NCBI GenBank assembly: GCA_027310845.1
Contig: DAIDAB010000004.1
Coordinates: 1-24,497 of the forward strand
Source: a bacterium
GTDB lineage: Archaea > Thermoproteota > Nitrososphaeria > Nitrososphaerales > CADDZS01
Reading direction: 5' to 3'
DNA length: 24,497 nucleotides
Positions within the stretch are counted from its first letter, which is position 1. The number at the start of each line of letters is the position of its first letter. The position numbers were made by a program, and so were the translations under genes. The notes beneath the pieces were generated by a model, which did no database searches, was not told the origin of the DNA, and saw only the letters and a program-made list of their open reading frames with translations. Shown here piece by piece: positions 7,880 to 13,860 of the stretch.

Positions 7880-8752
7880 GTTGATCCTTACCTTGTTTTC
7901 TAACTTTTTTGCTACTTCTTAATCAAAGGGCACCGAAATCGAGAGGTAACTGCATGCGGTTTTCTCTCGAAAGTCCTTTCGATATCAACCCCCGCCAAAA
8001 CTGGCAGGAATCAGCTTTTGCATGCCAACCGAGCTAAACCGATCTACTGAGCTTAGTCTTGATGCCCAAATTAAAATCTTTGCTTTCGACGATTTTGAGC
8101 GTTAAACGGTGCACAATCAAGGCTATCTCCAACTCTCAATGCCTCATATAATTAACACGCGCTTTCATTCGATTGACTGTTCTAAGATAAGCACGAATCT
8201 TCTTCTCTTCTCAAAGTCAGTGCGTAGAAGATCTCTGGAGAAGTATAGGTTCACTGGCGAATTTTTTCAGACAAGAACTATGCGGTTCTCAAAGTAGTGT
8301 CCCAAGTCAACAAGCACAATCTTTCAGCTTGATCTATTTCTTGCCTCAAGGCATATAGAACTTCATGCCTATGCCAAACGCTGATAATTTAGACTGATAA
8401 GTTGTGTTCAATTGCACATTGTCAATGATGGCTCTGAAAGTTTGACTCTTTCTCACTTTGAAGTCCAAAGGGCCGTTTTGTTGTTCCTACTTCGATTTTG
8501 ACCATAACGGTGGTCGATACAGCAAGGCCCGATGGTATCGAAAATGGCTATTAGGTTACTATATTTCCAGAATGCTGAGAACAGTTCCGAAGAATATCGG
8601 GACAAGCTAGAATTAATTTGTAATTCCTTCAAGAGATCAAATGGCAAAAGTGCGATGTATCGGAATCGGAAGTAGCATAGTATCTGTAGTACGGATCACA
8701 GCTACGTTTTTCTAATCCATCAGCGCATATCGCCAATGGAAGAACTCACATT
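7880..8752. other. Long intergenic region (about 870 bp) with no firm gene
   Basis: Upstream of the radical SAM gene lies a perfect inverted repeat, TCGAAAG-tc-CTTTCGA (7967-7982), about 90 bp before the ATG; it could be an operator or a leader hairpin. Open frames of 60-65 codons on both strands have poor protein character. One plus frame from the ATG at 8532 to the TAG at 8673 (47 codons, containing ENSSEEYRDKLELICNSFK) looks somewhat protein-like but has no visible promoter or homologue and may be a relic. No tRNA or transposase fragment was recognised. Confidence 0.5.
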
Positions 8753-8962
8753 ATGAGTACCCTGAAACAAACGCATTCTGTTTCGAATGCCCAAGAGTCG
8801 CTGCCACTGGCTGAACAGTTTGATATCAACTTAAGGCAGAGCTGTATAGACTGCGCGTTTGTCATTAGCTGCCCGATAGCTCAAGAAAAGGGCGGCCCTG
8901 ATATCGATGTGCTAGTCGGAAGCTACAGGGTGGCGGCGTTGAAAGAGCGCTGTCTGCTCTAA
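8753..8962 (+). CDS. Small cysteine-containing protein, 69 residues, unrecognised
   Basis: An ATG frame whose centre carries CIDCAFVISC (Cys31, Cys34, Cys40) and a fourth Cys near the C terminus (ERCLL). This could hold a zinc ion or a small Fe-S site, or form disulphides. No signal peptide or membrane span is seen. A weak TATA-like GCATAT about 26 bp before the ATG would give a leaderless transcript. The gene ends tail-to-tail with the FtsZ-like gene, the stop codons overlapping by 4 bp (8959-8962), a compact arrangement that slightly supports its being real. No family recognised; a chance frame remains possible. Confidence 0.42.
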   Translation: MSTLKQTHSVSNAQESLPLAEQFDINLRQSCIDCAFVISCPIAQEKGGPDIDVLVGSYRVAALKERCLL

Positions 8963-9807
8963 ATACCAAATAGTATTGCCGTCATGCTAATTCGTCCGGT
9001 CTCCACTTGTGGTTGGAGTCTGGACTCAACCGCGGACCTCAGTCCCTCTCTTATTCTTATTCCCATTTTGACATTGACTCTGCGAATTAATTTCATCGCG
9101 TCTTTGTCGGTTTGAAGATCGGTTTCAGTTAGCTCGACACCTTGTTTCATCGCTATGGTTTTCGAAATTGAATAGATTTCTCGAAGCTTCACTTCTTCGG
9201 CGCACGAGAAATGAAGTAATGCAGATCGTGCAACCAAGCAGGAATCAGGAAGTCTGGAAATGATACCGGTAGGCAAATCATCAGACTCGTTGAAAGCCAA
9301 ACCAATCCCTCTAGCGATATTTTTAACATCCGCGATGTCGATGTTTAGTAGGCTTGGTACAACAAGGCTCTCGAAGAAATGAAAGATGACATTTGAAATC
9401 TCCGAGAACCAGTCATTCCTAGAAGACTCGCAGAGCACAACTGCGTCGGAGATTCTCAGATACCTCTTAGAAAAACCAAATTGAGTCTTGGGCGCAAATG
9501 CAAGCACAATTGGTCCCTCGGATCTTGGTCGGAATGAGCGCAAGAAAGAGAATTCTCTCGGCGCGCCGATAAGTCCTACCACATCAAAATCGTAGAGACG
9601 CGACGAATCCATTTTTTCTTGTTCCTGTAGAGAAGATGCCGCGAGGACCCTTATCCCGAGGGGGGAGAAGAATCTGAGAGTATCTTCAAGAGCTTTCGGA
9701 GGTGTCGTCGGCAACTTTGAGCCCAGAATAATCGCTACACGGTTGGGCCTGGTGATTAGTCGCTCTTCTGGGTCAGGGCCCTGATACATATCCGAAATCG
9801 ATTCCAT
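8959..9807 (-). CDS. Divergent FtsZ/tubulin-superfamily homologue lacking the GTP-binding signature
   Basis: I read this 282-residue protein as an FtsZ relative. Residues 150-172 (VPSLLNIDIADVKNIARGIG) match the FtsZ T7 loop and following helix, with the catalytic-loop pattern NxDxxD intact (Asn155, Asp157, Asp160). After it comes the C-terminal domain pattern: the strand CLVARSALLHFSC, a helix, and the closing strands NVKMGIRIREGL and ISMTAILFGI. Upstream, DFDVVGLIGAP, GPIVLAFAPKTQF and ISDAVVLCESS fit FtsZ strands S4-S6, and PNRVAIILGS fits S1. The Gly-rich nucleotide loop after S1 and the tubulin signature GGGTGTG are both absent, and the N-terminal domain is shortened. It probably does not bind GTP in the usual way. 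From memory, thaumarchaeal FtsZ proteins are known to be divergent, and cytokinesis in this group relies on Cdv proteins. It follows a small hydrophobic gene by 28 bp, likely co-transcribed. Superfamily call is by eye. Confidence 0.6.
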   Translation of the reverse strand: MESISDMYQGPDPEERLITRPNRVAIILGSKLPTTPPKALEDTLRFFSPLGIRVLAASSLQEQEKMDSSRLYDFDVVGLIGAPREFSFLRSFRPRSEGPIVLAFAPKTQFGFSKRYLRISDAVVLCESSRNDWFSEISNVIFHFFESLVVPSLLNIDIADVKNIARGIGLAFNESDDLPTGIISRLPDSCLVARSALLHFSCAEEVKLREIYSISKTIAMKQGVELTETDLQTDKDAMKLIRRVNVKMGIRIREGLRSAVESRLQPQVETGRISMTAILFGI

Positions 9808-9835
9808 CGGGCTCGCCCGCCGTGGAAAGGTAATT

Positions 9836-10081
9836 TCAATCAGCTATCCACGGAAGGGCATCTCTCCGCCTGAGCAAACCTGCCCGGCGGAACTGATTGA
9901 CCGTCCTGTGAACGAAATCAGCTATCCTCTGACGTTGCCAAACCACTAACCATGCGTCGAATGCGCCATAGGCAAAACCTGCCCATGGACCGAGCTGAGA
10001 GACACCAATCCTATATGCAAAAAGTATGCTGGCTACATCTACAAATGATGCCACAATGTTTTCTCGTGTCTCGCGAAGCAA
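9836..10081 (-). CDS. Small hydrophobic (possibly membrane) protein upstream of the FtsZ-like gene
   Basis: An 81-residue protein beginning with TTG. Two mostly hydrophobic stretches, about residues 10-28 (VASFVDVASILFAYRIGV) and 30-48 (LGPWAGFAYGAFDAWLVVW), could be membrane segments or buried helices. They are followed by a very basic C-terminal half (WQRQRIADFVHR, RRAGLLRRRDAL) that would sit on the cytoplasmic face. No family recognised. A TATA-like TTAAATA lies about 28 bp before the TTG, so the message would be leaderless. The FtsZ-like gene starts 28 bp after its stop on the same strand, so the two form a likely operon. A role as membrane partner of the FtsZ-like protein is only an inference from position and composition. 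Confidence 0.58.
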   Translation of the reverse strand: MLRETRENIVASFVDVASILFAYRIGVSQLGPWAGFAYGAFDAWLVVWQRQRIADFVHRTVNQFRRAGLLRRRDALPWIAD

Positions 10082-10103
10082 GTCTGAGATAATTGTGATG
10101 CGA

Positions 10104-10114
10104 CCTATTTAATT
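10104..10114 (-). promoter_or_regulatory. TATA box of the small hydrophobic/FtsZ-like gene pair
   Basis: On the minus strand AATTAAATAGG is centred about 28 bp upstream of the TTG at 10081, the spacing expected between an archaeal TATA box and a transcript starting at the initiation codon. Seen by eye. Confidence 0.5.
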
Positions 10115-10194
10115 CGGTTATGAATTCCAGAACCGTACCGTTAATGCTACATTGAGATAATTTGTAACCACTTTGCCGGAATCCAAGTTAAAGA

Positions 10195-10208
10195 AGGGAT
10201 TTATCCCT
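10195..10208. promoter_or_regulatory. Perfect palindrome between divergent genes, possible operator
   Basis: AGGGAT-tt-ATCCCT is a perfect 6-bp inverted repeat. It lies in the 200-bp gap between the hydrophobic/FtsZ-like pair (minus) and the winged-helix regulator (plus), about 73 bp before the regulator ATG. A dimeric winged-helix protein would bind such a site, so autoregulation or control of the divergent pair is possible. No binding evidence. Confidence 0.3.
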
Positions 10209-10280
10209 ACATTCATCATCGCGTCCATACAGTGAACTAGTACGCAGGACTCGAAATCGGCCGCCGCTCGACGGTCAAGA

Positions 10281-10562
10281 ATGGAAGTGAAGATCGATAT
10301 CATGCGGGCAATCAGAGAAGGAGCAGGGAGGCCGACTCATATTATGTATCGCTCTAATCTTTCTTGGAGTGTGATGCAAAACTTCATTTATTCTATGGAG
10401 CTTCAGGGTCTTGTGATCACAAGAGATAGTGAGGGGAGAAAGGCGTATTCTCTGACCGAGAAGGGCCAGCGAGTTCTTGATACTTATCTTTCTGTCAGAA
10501 AGCAACTGGATGCACTCACTCCAATTGTGACAAGCACCTTAGCATCTGACCAAGCTCATTGA
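10281..10562 (+). CDS. Small winged helix-turn-helix DNA-binding protein
   Basis: A 93-residue transcription regulator of the small archaeal winged-helix type (similar in plan to HTH_45). Residues 4-16 (KIDIMRAIREGAG) are helix 1. PTHIMYRSNLSWSVMQNFIYSME gives helix 2 and the recognition helix. LQGLVITRDSEGRKAYSLTEKGQRVL is the wing plus the typical YxLTEKGxxxL segment. A C-terminal helix (DTYLSVRKQLDAL) could dimerise. There is no ligand domain or Cys pair, so it is probably a simple DNA binder. Proteins of this kind are abundant in Thaumarchaeota. It is divergent from the FtsZ-like pair across a 200-bp gap that holds a palindrome, and 87 bp ahead of coxG on the same strand. Targets are unknown. 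Confidence 0.85.
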   Translation: MEVKIDIMRAIREGAGRPTHIMYRSNLSWSVMQNFIYSMELQGLVITRDSEGRKAYSLTEKGQRVLDTYLSVRKQLDALTPIVTSTLASDQAH

Positions 10563-10575
10563 AGATTTTCGCGTG

Positions 10576-10584
10576 AAAGTGCAA
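10576..10584 (+). promoter_or_regulatory. AAAGTGCAA word shared with the HTH-CBS promoter
   Basis: The 9-base word AAAGTGCAA lies about 66 bp upstream of the coxG start and recurs (minus strand, 13772-13764) just upstream of the HTH-CBS regulator of the cox operon. It could be a common binding site for that regulator. A 9-base match between two short promoter regions can also happen by chance. Confidence 0.25.
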
Positions 10585-10649
10585 AGCGAAAGTCAGGCGA
10601 TTATGTTATCTATCGATCTCAGAAATAGAGCGTTTCGTCAGGCGAAAGA

Positions 10650-11093
10650 TTGCCTACTGTCGAAGCGAGCGAGCAGTTTGAGATCGATGCGAGCAGAGAC
10701 AAGTGCTGGAATTTCTTCTCCGAACTTTCGAATATAGCCTCCTGCATCCCGGGCTGCGAATCTGTCATACGAATCGACGACACGACCGCAGAGTTGCGAG
10801 TAAAGCTCAAAGTCGGATACCTTGCAAAGACTTTCCAAATGAAAGCGAGGTTCAAGGAAGTTTTGCCTCCGGGCCATATTGCTTTCGTTGGAAACGGACC
10901 AGATGCAGAAGTTTCTGGTGCTTTGGATATCAATCCTACAGAAATTGGGAGTCGCACATCAGTCAAATACAGTATAGAGATACGACCCATCTCTGTCGTC
11001 GGAAGGACCGCAGTTTCGATGATGGGAAAAGACTTGGTTAAGAAACAAGTGAGGCAGTTTGTCCTATGCGTGAAGGCAAAGCTCGAAGTCTAG
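10650..11093 (+). CDS. coxG: CoxG-family SRPBCC-fold protein
   Basis: A 147-residue member of the CO dehydrogenase subunit G family (START/SRPBCC fold). The family start VEASEQFEIDASRDKCWNFF, the characteristic SELSNIASCIPGCESV loop, central strands KLKVGYLAKTFQMKARFKEV, and the paired strands VSGALDINP and TSVKYSIEI are all present. A closing helix (VSMMGKDLVKKQVRQF) ends the fold. In bacteria CoxG is tied to molybdenum CO dehydrogenase, as a membrane anchor and quinone carrier; here the ligand is unknown. No C-terminal membrane tail is present, so it is probably soluble. The TTG at 10650 is the only suitable start before VEASEQF. It is convergent with the Nudix gene (3 bp between genes), and coxM and coxS lie just beyond on the other strand, supporting a shared role. 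Confidence 0.85.
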   Translation: MPTVEASEQFEIDASRDKCWNFFSELSNIASCIPGCESVIRIDDTTAELRVKLKVGYLAKTFQMKARFKEVLPPGHIAFVGNGPDAEVSGALDINPTEIGSRTSVKYSIEIRPISVVGRTAVSMMGKDLVKKQVRQFVLCVKAKLEV

Positions 11094-11096
11094 TAC

Positions 11097-11642
11097 TCAG
11101 GTCTTCATACGCTTGACTGTTTCTCTCAACCATTTTGTAGTTTTTCCCTCGCTGACGGAAACGAAATTCCTCATGTCGCCAAGTGACATGAATTCAACAG
11201 AGTCTATCTCGTCAGGGTTGGGGTAGTACTCCCCATCGTATCTTCCGCAATAGACCTTGCAGAACTCGTTCTCCTTATGATCTCCCAAGTCTTCTATGTA
11301 CTTAAAATCAAACAGATGTGCGAGCATCGGAACCTCTGAAATCCCGAGCTCTTTACCGAAGGCTCTTTGAAGGGCAGACTCATACGTCTCTCCCTCCCTA
11401 ACATGGGTGGTCGCCGAAACGTCCAGTCTGCTTCCGCCTAGCTTCTTCCCAGATCTCCACTGAAGCAGATACTTGCCATCTTTCCGTTGGATCATCCCGA
11501 TAACTGCTGCATGAAGCTTGGAGGAAACGGTAAGATGCAATTTCTCTCTTGATTCTAAAGTCAAGAGCTTTCCTCGCTTATCTGAGGTATAGATCATCTC
11601 GCGTCCGCTTGCACTTGACGAATCACGCTTTCGGGAGGTCAT
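11097..11642 (-). CDS. Nudix protein resembling type I IPP isomerase, with degenerate catalytic box
   Basis: The 181-residue reading from the ATG at 11642 gives a Nudix fold: LHAAVIGMIQRKDGKYLLQWRS, then LDVSATTHVREGETYESA and LQRAFGKELGI as the Nudix box, then ENEFCKVYCGRY and DEIDSVEFMSLGDM. The last two resemble the ENEVC and DEVMDYQW segments of type I isopentenyl-diphosphate isomerase. In the Nudix box Gly is replaced by Thr79, the Glu of RE by Ala94 and the first Glu of EE by Lys97; Glu85, Arg93 and Glu98 remain. The isomerase catalytic Cys position is Thr. It is therefore unlikely to be a standard isomerase and may have weak or altered hydrolase activity. The frame extends upstream to 11801, inside coxS, but that part looks like overlap, so I use the internal ATG, 59 bp after coxS. 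Probably the last gene of the cox-type operon. Confidence 0.75.
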   Translation of the reverse strand: MTSRKRDSSSASGREMIYTSDKRGKLLTLESREKLHLTVSSKLHAAVIGMIQRKDGKYLLQWRSGKKLGGSRLDVSATTHVREGETYESALQRAFGKELGISEVPMLAHLFDFKYIEDLGDHKENEFCKVYCGRYDGEYYPNPDEIDSVEFMSLGDMRNFVSVSEGKTTKWLRETVKRMKT

Positions 11643-11701
11643 TTGAGTATCTGCGCTCGCGAATGAATTTCTGGCTTTTGAAAAACACTTCTGTCGATTT
11701 C

Positions 11702-12199
11702 TCAGGAATCGTGTTCTTGCGTCTGGTTTCGAGCCTCCTTCATGGCGCGCGAGGCGGCTTTGACTGACTCGAAGATCTTTGTATACCCCGTGCACCTGCA
11801 CAAGTTTCCTACCAAAGCCTCCCTTATTTCAAACTCTGTTGGTTCTGCAGTGCTGTCCAGAAGTGCCTTGGCCGACATTATGAATCCGGGCGTGCAATAC
11901 CCGCACTGGAGGCCTCCAATATCAATGAATGATCTCTGGATAATGTCAAGTTCGTTGTTCTTGACAAGCCCTTCAACAGTCATGATCTCTCTGTCCACAG
12001 CTTGCATGGCATACATCATGCATGAGTAAGTCGCCTTTCCATCCACAACGACGGTGCAAGAACCGCAGCCTCCGGTTTCGCATCCCTTCTTGGTTCCAAT
12101 CAGCCCGAGCCTCTCTCGGATAACATAATTGAGCGACTCAGAGGGATCGATTGCAAGTCCGTGCCTTTGGCCATTCACTTTCAGAACTATCTCCTCCAA
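11702..12199 (-). CDS. coxS: [2Fe-2S] small subunit of a molybdenum hydroxylase (CoxS-like)
   Basis: The electron-transfer small subunit of the CO dehydrogenase/xanthine dehydrogenase family. All eight cluster ligands are present: Cys40, Cys45, Cys48 and Cys60 (KKGCETGGCGSCTVVV and YSC) for the plant-ferredoxin-type cluster, and Cys99, Cys102, Cys134 and Cys136 (LQCGYCTPGF, LCRCTGY) for the second cluster. At 165 residues it has normal length. The TTG at 12199 is the only suitable start before EEIVLKVNGQ and lies 3 bp after the coxM stop in the same frame, so translation is likely coupled. It would pass electrons between the molybdenum site of a large subunit and the FAD of CoxM. No large subunit gene occurs in this window; without it the true substrate (CO, purine, aldehyde or other) is unknown. 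Confidence 0.96.
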   Translation of the reverse strand: MEEIVLKVNGQRHGLAIDPSESLNYVIRERLGLIGTKKGCETGGCGSCTVVVDGKATYSCMMYAMQAVDREIMTVEGLVKNNELDIIQRSFIDIGGLQCGYCTPGFIMSAKALLDSTAEPTEFEIREALVGNLCRCTGYTKIFESVKAASRAMKEARNQTQEHDS

Positions 12200-12202
12200 A
12201 AC

Positions 12203-13174
12203 TCACTTCCCTCCAAGTGCGCTCATTGATCTCTTGCATGCGTTAGTGGTCGCCCTCGCCGCAAGCACTTTAGCTAGCTGGAGCCGGTAGTCGCTGGATG
12301 CTCTGAAGTCGGAAACTGTTTTGATTTCTTTGGGTATGCTATTAGAGAATATGGTCTTGATTCTCTCTACATCGGTGGCCTCAGTACCCGACAAGGCATC
12401 CTCAGTCGATTTGACACGCATCGGTTTTTCCCCAACTCCTCCTCCTAGCACAATCACTGGCTCTGCGATTCTACGTTTCTGGTCTACAGAAAGAGAAACC
12501 CCGCAGTTGATCAGCGCCCAGTCATCATGGGTTGCGGCGAATTTCTGAAAAGCACTAGATCTTCTTGAGCCATCCCGCGCAAGGGGCAATTCTATCTCAC
12601 TTACAAATTCTCCTTGTTCCAACGCAATTGCGAAATATCCAATCATGAATTCATCGATCTTCTTCTTTACGCCGCTGGGGGCAAGTCTGACCTCAGCGTT
12701 CAAACATTGCAGAGCAACAGGCAGATCCAAGAACGGAAGCGCCGTGCATATTGCGCCTCCGATTGTTGCAACGTTCTTCACCTGAGGAGGTTGGATTGAA
12801 TTTAGGGCGTCAGAAATAGCGGAGAACTCATCTCTCGCAGCAAGTTCACTCGATCTGGCAAGCTCCGACAACGTTGTCGTTGCACCAATTCTCAAAAAAT
12901 CTCTTCCCAAGGAGAAATATGAAAGATTCAAGCCGCTTATGTCAATAAGGGTTTCAACATCTGTGATGAGGCCCCTGTGTACGACTTCATAGATGCCTGT
13001 TCCTCCGGCAATTATCCTGCCACGCTCGCCGAGATTCATAAGTTGCCTACAAAGCTCCTGTTCCGTCTTTGGCCTCAGATAAGACTTCGGTCTGAATTCA
13101 AGCGACAATGTCGGTACTTTGATTCGTTTCTTACGCTGCAGTATATCAGATTTCGCCAAACTGTCAACAATCAA
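12203..13174 (-). CDS. coxM: FAD-binding medium subunit of a molybdenum hydroxylase (CoxM-like)
   Basis: A 323-residue FAD subunit of the CO dehydrogenase/xanthine dehydrogenase family. FAD-binding signatures are RIIAGGTGIYEV (residues 53-64; commonly AGGTDL or AGGHSL) and NVATIGGAICTALPFLDL (134-151). The C-terminal CO_deh_flav_C-type domain follows (FQKFAATHDDWALINCGVSL and ERIKTIFSNS onward). AGGTG instead of AGGTD and TIGGA instead of TIGGN are mild departures in the phosphate-binding loops. The TTG start overlaps the stop of the HTH-CBS regulator by 4 bp (TTGA), a tight operon junction, and coxS follows after 3 bp. The usual medium-small-large order therefore lacks its third member, with a Nudix gene in that place. 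It probably hands electrons on to a quinone or other acceptor. Confidence 0.94.
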   Translation of the reverse strand: MIVDSLAKSDILQRKKRIKVPTLSLEFRPKSYLRPKTEQELCRQLMNLGERGRIIAGGTGIYEVVHRGLITDVETLIDISGLNLSYFSLGRDFLRIGATTTLSELARSSELAARDEFSAISDALNSIQPPQVKNVATIGGAICTALPFLDLPVALQCLNAEVRLAPSGVKKKIDEFMIGYFAIALEQGEFVSEIELPLARDGSRRSSAFQKFAATHDDWALINCGVSLSVDQKRRIAEPVIVLGGGVGEKPMRVKSTEDALSGTEATDVERIKTIFSNSIPKEIKTVSDFRASSDYRLQLAKVLAARATTNACKRSMSALGGK

Positions 13175-13746
13175 CGCATCTTCTCAGAAGAGATCATCTT
13201 CACGAGATCTGCGTTCGTGATAATGCCAGTTACTTGGCCTTTCTTGGCAGTCAGGACAGCTTGAAAATGCTGGAGAAGTGGGATTAAAACTGAGATTGGT
13301 GTGTCCTCAGCTAGCATAGGGAATGCCTCGTCCATAACGTCTAGAATTGGTCTAGAAAGAAGCAACTTCGGATTCGTGACTCTCAGGAGCCTGTTGGAAA
13401 TGTTTCTCTCTGATATGCTCCCGACCCAGTGATTATTTTTGTCACGCACAGGAATCTGCTTGAATCCATGCTGTTGCATTATCTGGACGGCTCGTGAGAT
13501 CAAATCTGACTCTTCAAGGCTGACGACCCTTTTCATGGCGATATCTCCAGCTAAGCCAATTTGTGGGCTCCCAAAAGAATCCAGGATTTCGTATGCTTTG
13601 CGAACAAGTTCATAGCTTGGGCTAAGCTTTCTATTCTCAATCTTTGTCACGGTAGATTGACTTACTCCTATGTACGAGGCAAACTTTCTCTGGCTAAGCC
13701 CTAACTTCACTCGTCTTTTCTTGATCTCTTCGATCGGGGGAAGCAT
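13171..13746 (-). CDS. Transcription regulator: XRE-type HTH plus two CBS domains
   Basis: A 191-residue archaeal regulator, first gene of the cox-type operon. Residues 4-55 are a Cro/C1 helix-turn-helix (KRRVKLGLSQRKFASYIGVS then STVTKIENRKLSPSYELVRK). Two CBS domains follow: about 65-120 (AMKRVVSLEESDLISRAVQIM, FKQIPVRDKNNHWVGSISERN) and about 128-187 (ILDVMDEAFPMLAEDTPISVL, GQVTGIITNADLVKMI). CBS pairs bind adenine nucleotides or S-adenosyl compounds, so the protein may couple expression of the oxidoreductase genes to energy state; that is inference. It starts with ATG, about 49 bp after a TATA box, with tandem TTGCAC repeats between. Its stop overlaps the coxM start by 4 bp. Domain assignments are clear, the effector is unknown. 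Confidence 0.93.
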   Translation of the reverse strand: MLPPIEEIKKRRVKLGLSQRKFASYIGVSQSTVTKIENRKLSPSYELVRKAYEILDSFGSPQIGLAGDIAMKRVVSLEESDLISRAVQIMQQHGFKQIPVRDKNNHWVGSISERNISNRLLRVTNPKLLLSRPILDVMDEAFPMLAEDTPISVLIPLLQHFQAVLTAKKGQVTGIITNADLVKMISSEKMR

Positions 13747-13754
13747 TTGGGTAC

Positions 13755-13772
13755 TTGCACCGGTTGCACTTT
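13755..13772. promoter_or_regulatory. Tandem TTGCAC repeats, possible operator of the HTH-CBS regulator
   Basis: TTGCAC (13755-13760) and TTGCACTTT (13764-13772) are spaced 3 bp apart, between the predicted transcript start (near 13769) and the ATG at 13746. Binding here would block the operon, which fits autorepression by the HTH-CBS protein. The reverse complement of the longer copy recurs upstream of coxG. Confidence 0.35.
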
Positions 13773-13790
13773 GAGTCTCAATTCAATGAT

Positions 13791-13800
13791 TCTTATAAGG
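13791..13800. promoter_or_regulatory. Palindromic TATA box serving the cox-type operon, possibly the transposase too
   Basis: TCTTATAAGG contains CTTATAAG, which reads the same on both strands. On minus it predicts a transcript start near 13769, before the HTH-CBS ATG. On plus it predicts a start near 13822, before the transposase start, so the insertion may use or share this promoter. Confidence 0.5.
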
Positions 13801-13805
13801 AATCG

Positions 13806-13816
13806 CCTCGAACCTA
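13806..13816 (+). repeat. Left copy of 11-bp direct repeat flanking the IS
   Basis: CCTCGAACCTA, identical to 14842-14852. Candidate target-site duplication. Confidence 0.55.
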
Positions 13817-13860
13817 GGTTGTAGCACAACCATGAAGGAAAGCTTTTAGCTCTCAGATTC

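Noticed and set aside
8109..8297. 62-codon plus-strand frame upstream of the small cysteine gene
   Set aside because: No motif, no promoter at a good distance, and composition typical of non-coding DNA.
8532..8675. 47-codon plus frame with ENSSEEYRDKLELICNSFK
   Set aside because: Protein-like in part, but no promoter, no recognisable family and a long minus-strand frame over the same bases; mentioned only in the intergenic entry.
11643..11801. N-terminal extension of the Nudix frame back into coxS
   Set aside because: The extra 53 residues overlap coxS, are low in protein character, and an internal ATG gives a normal Nudix length.
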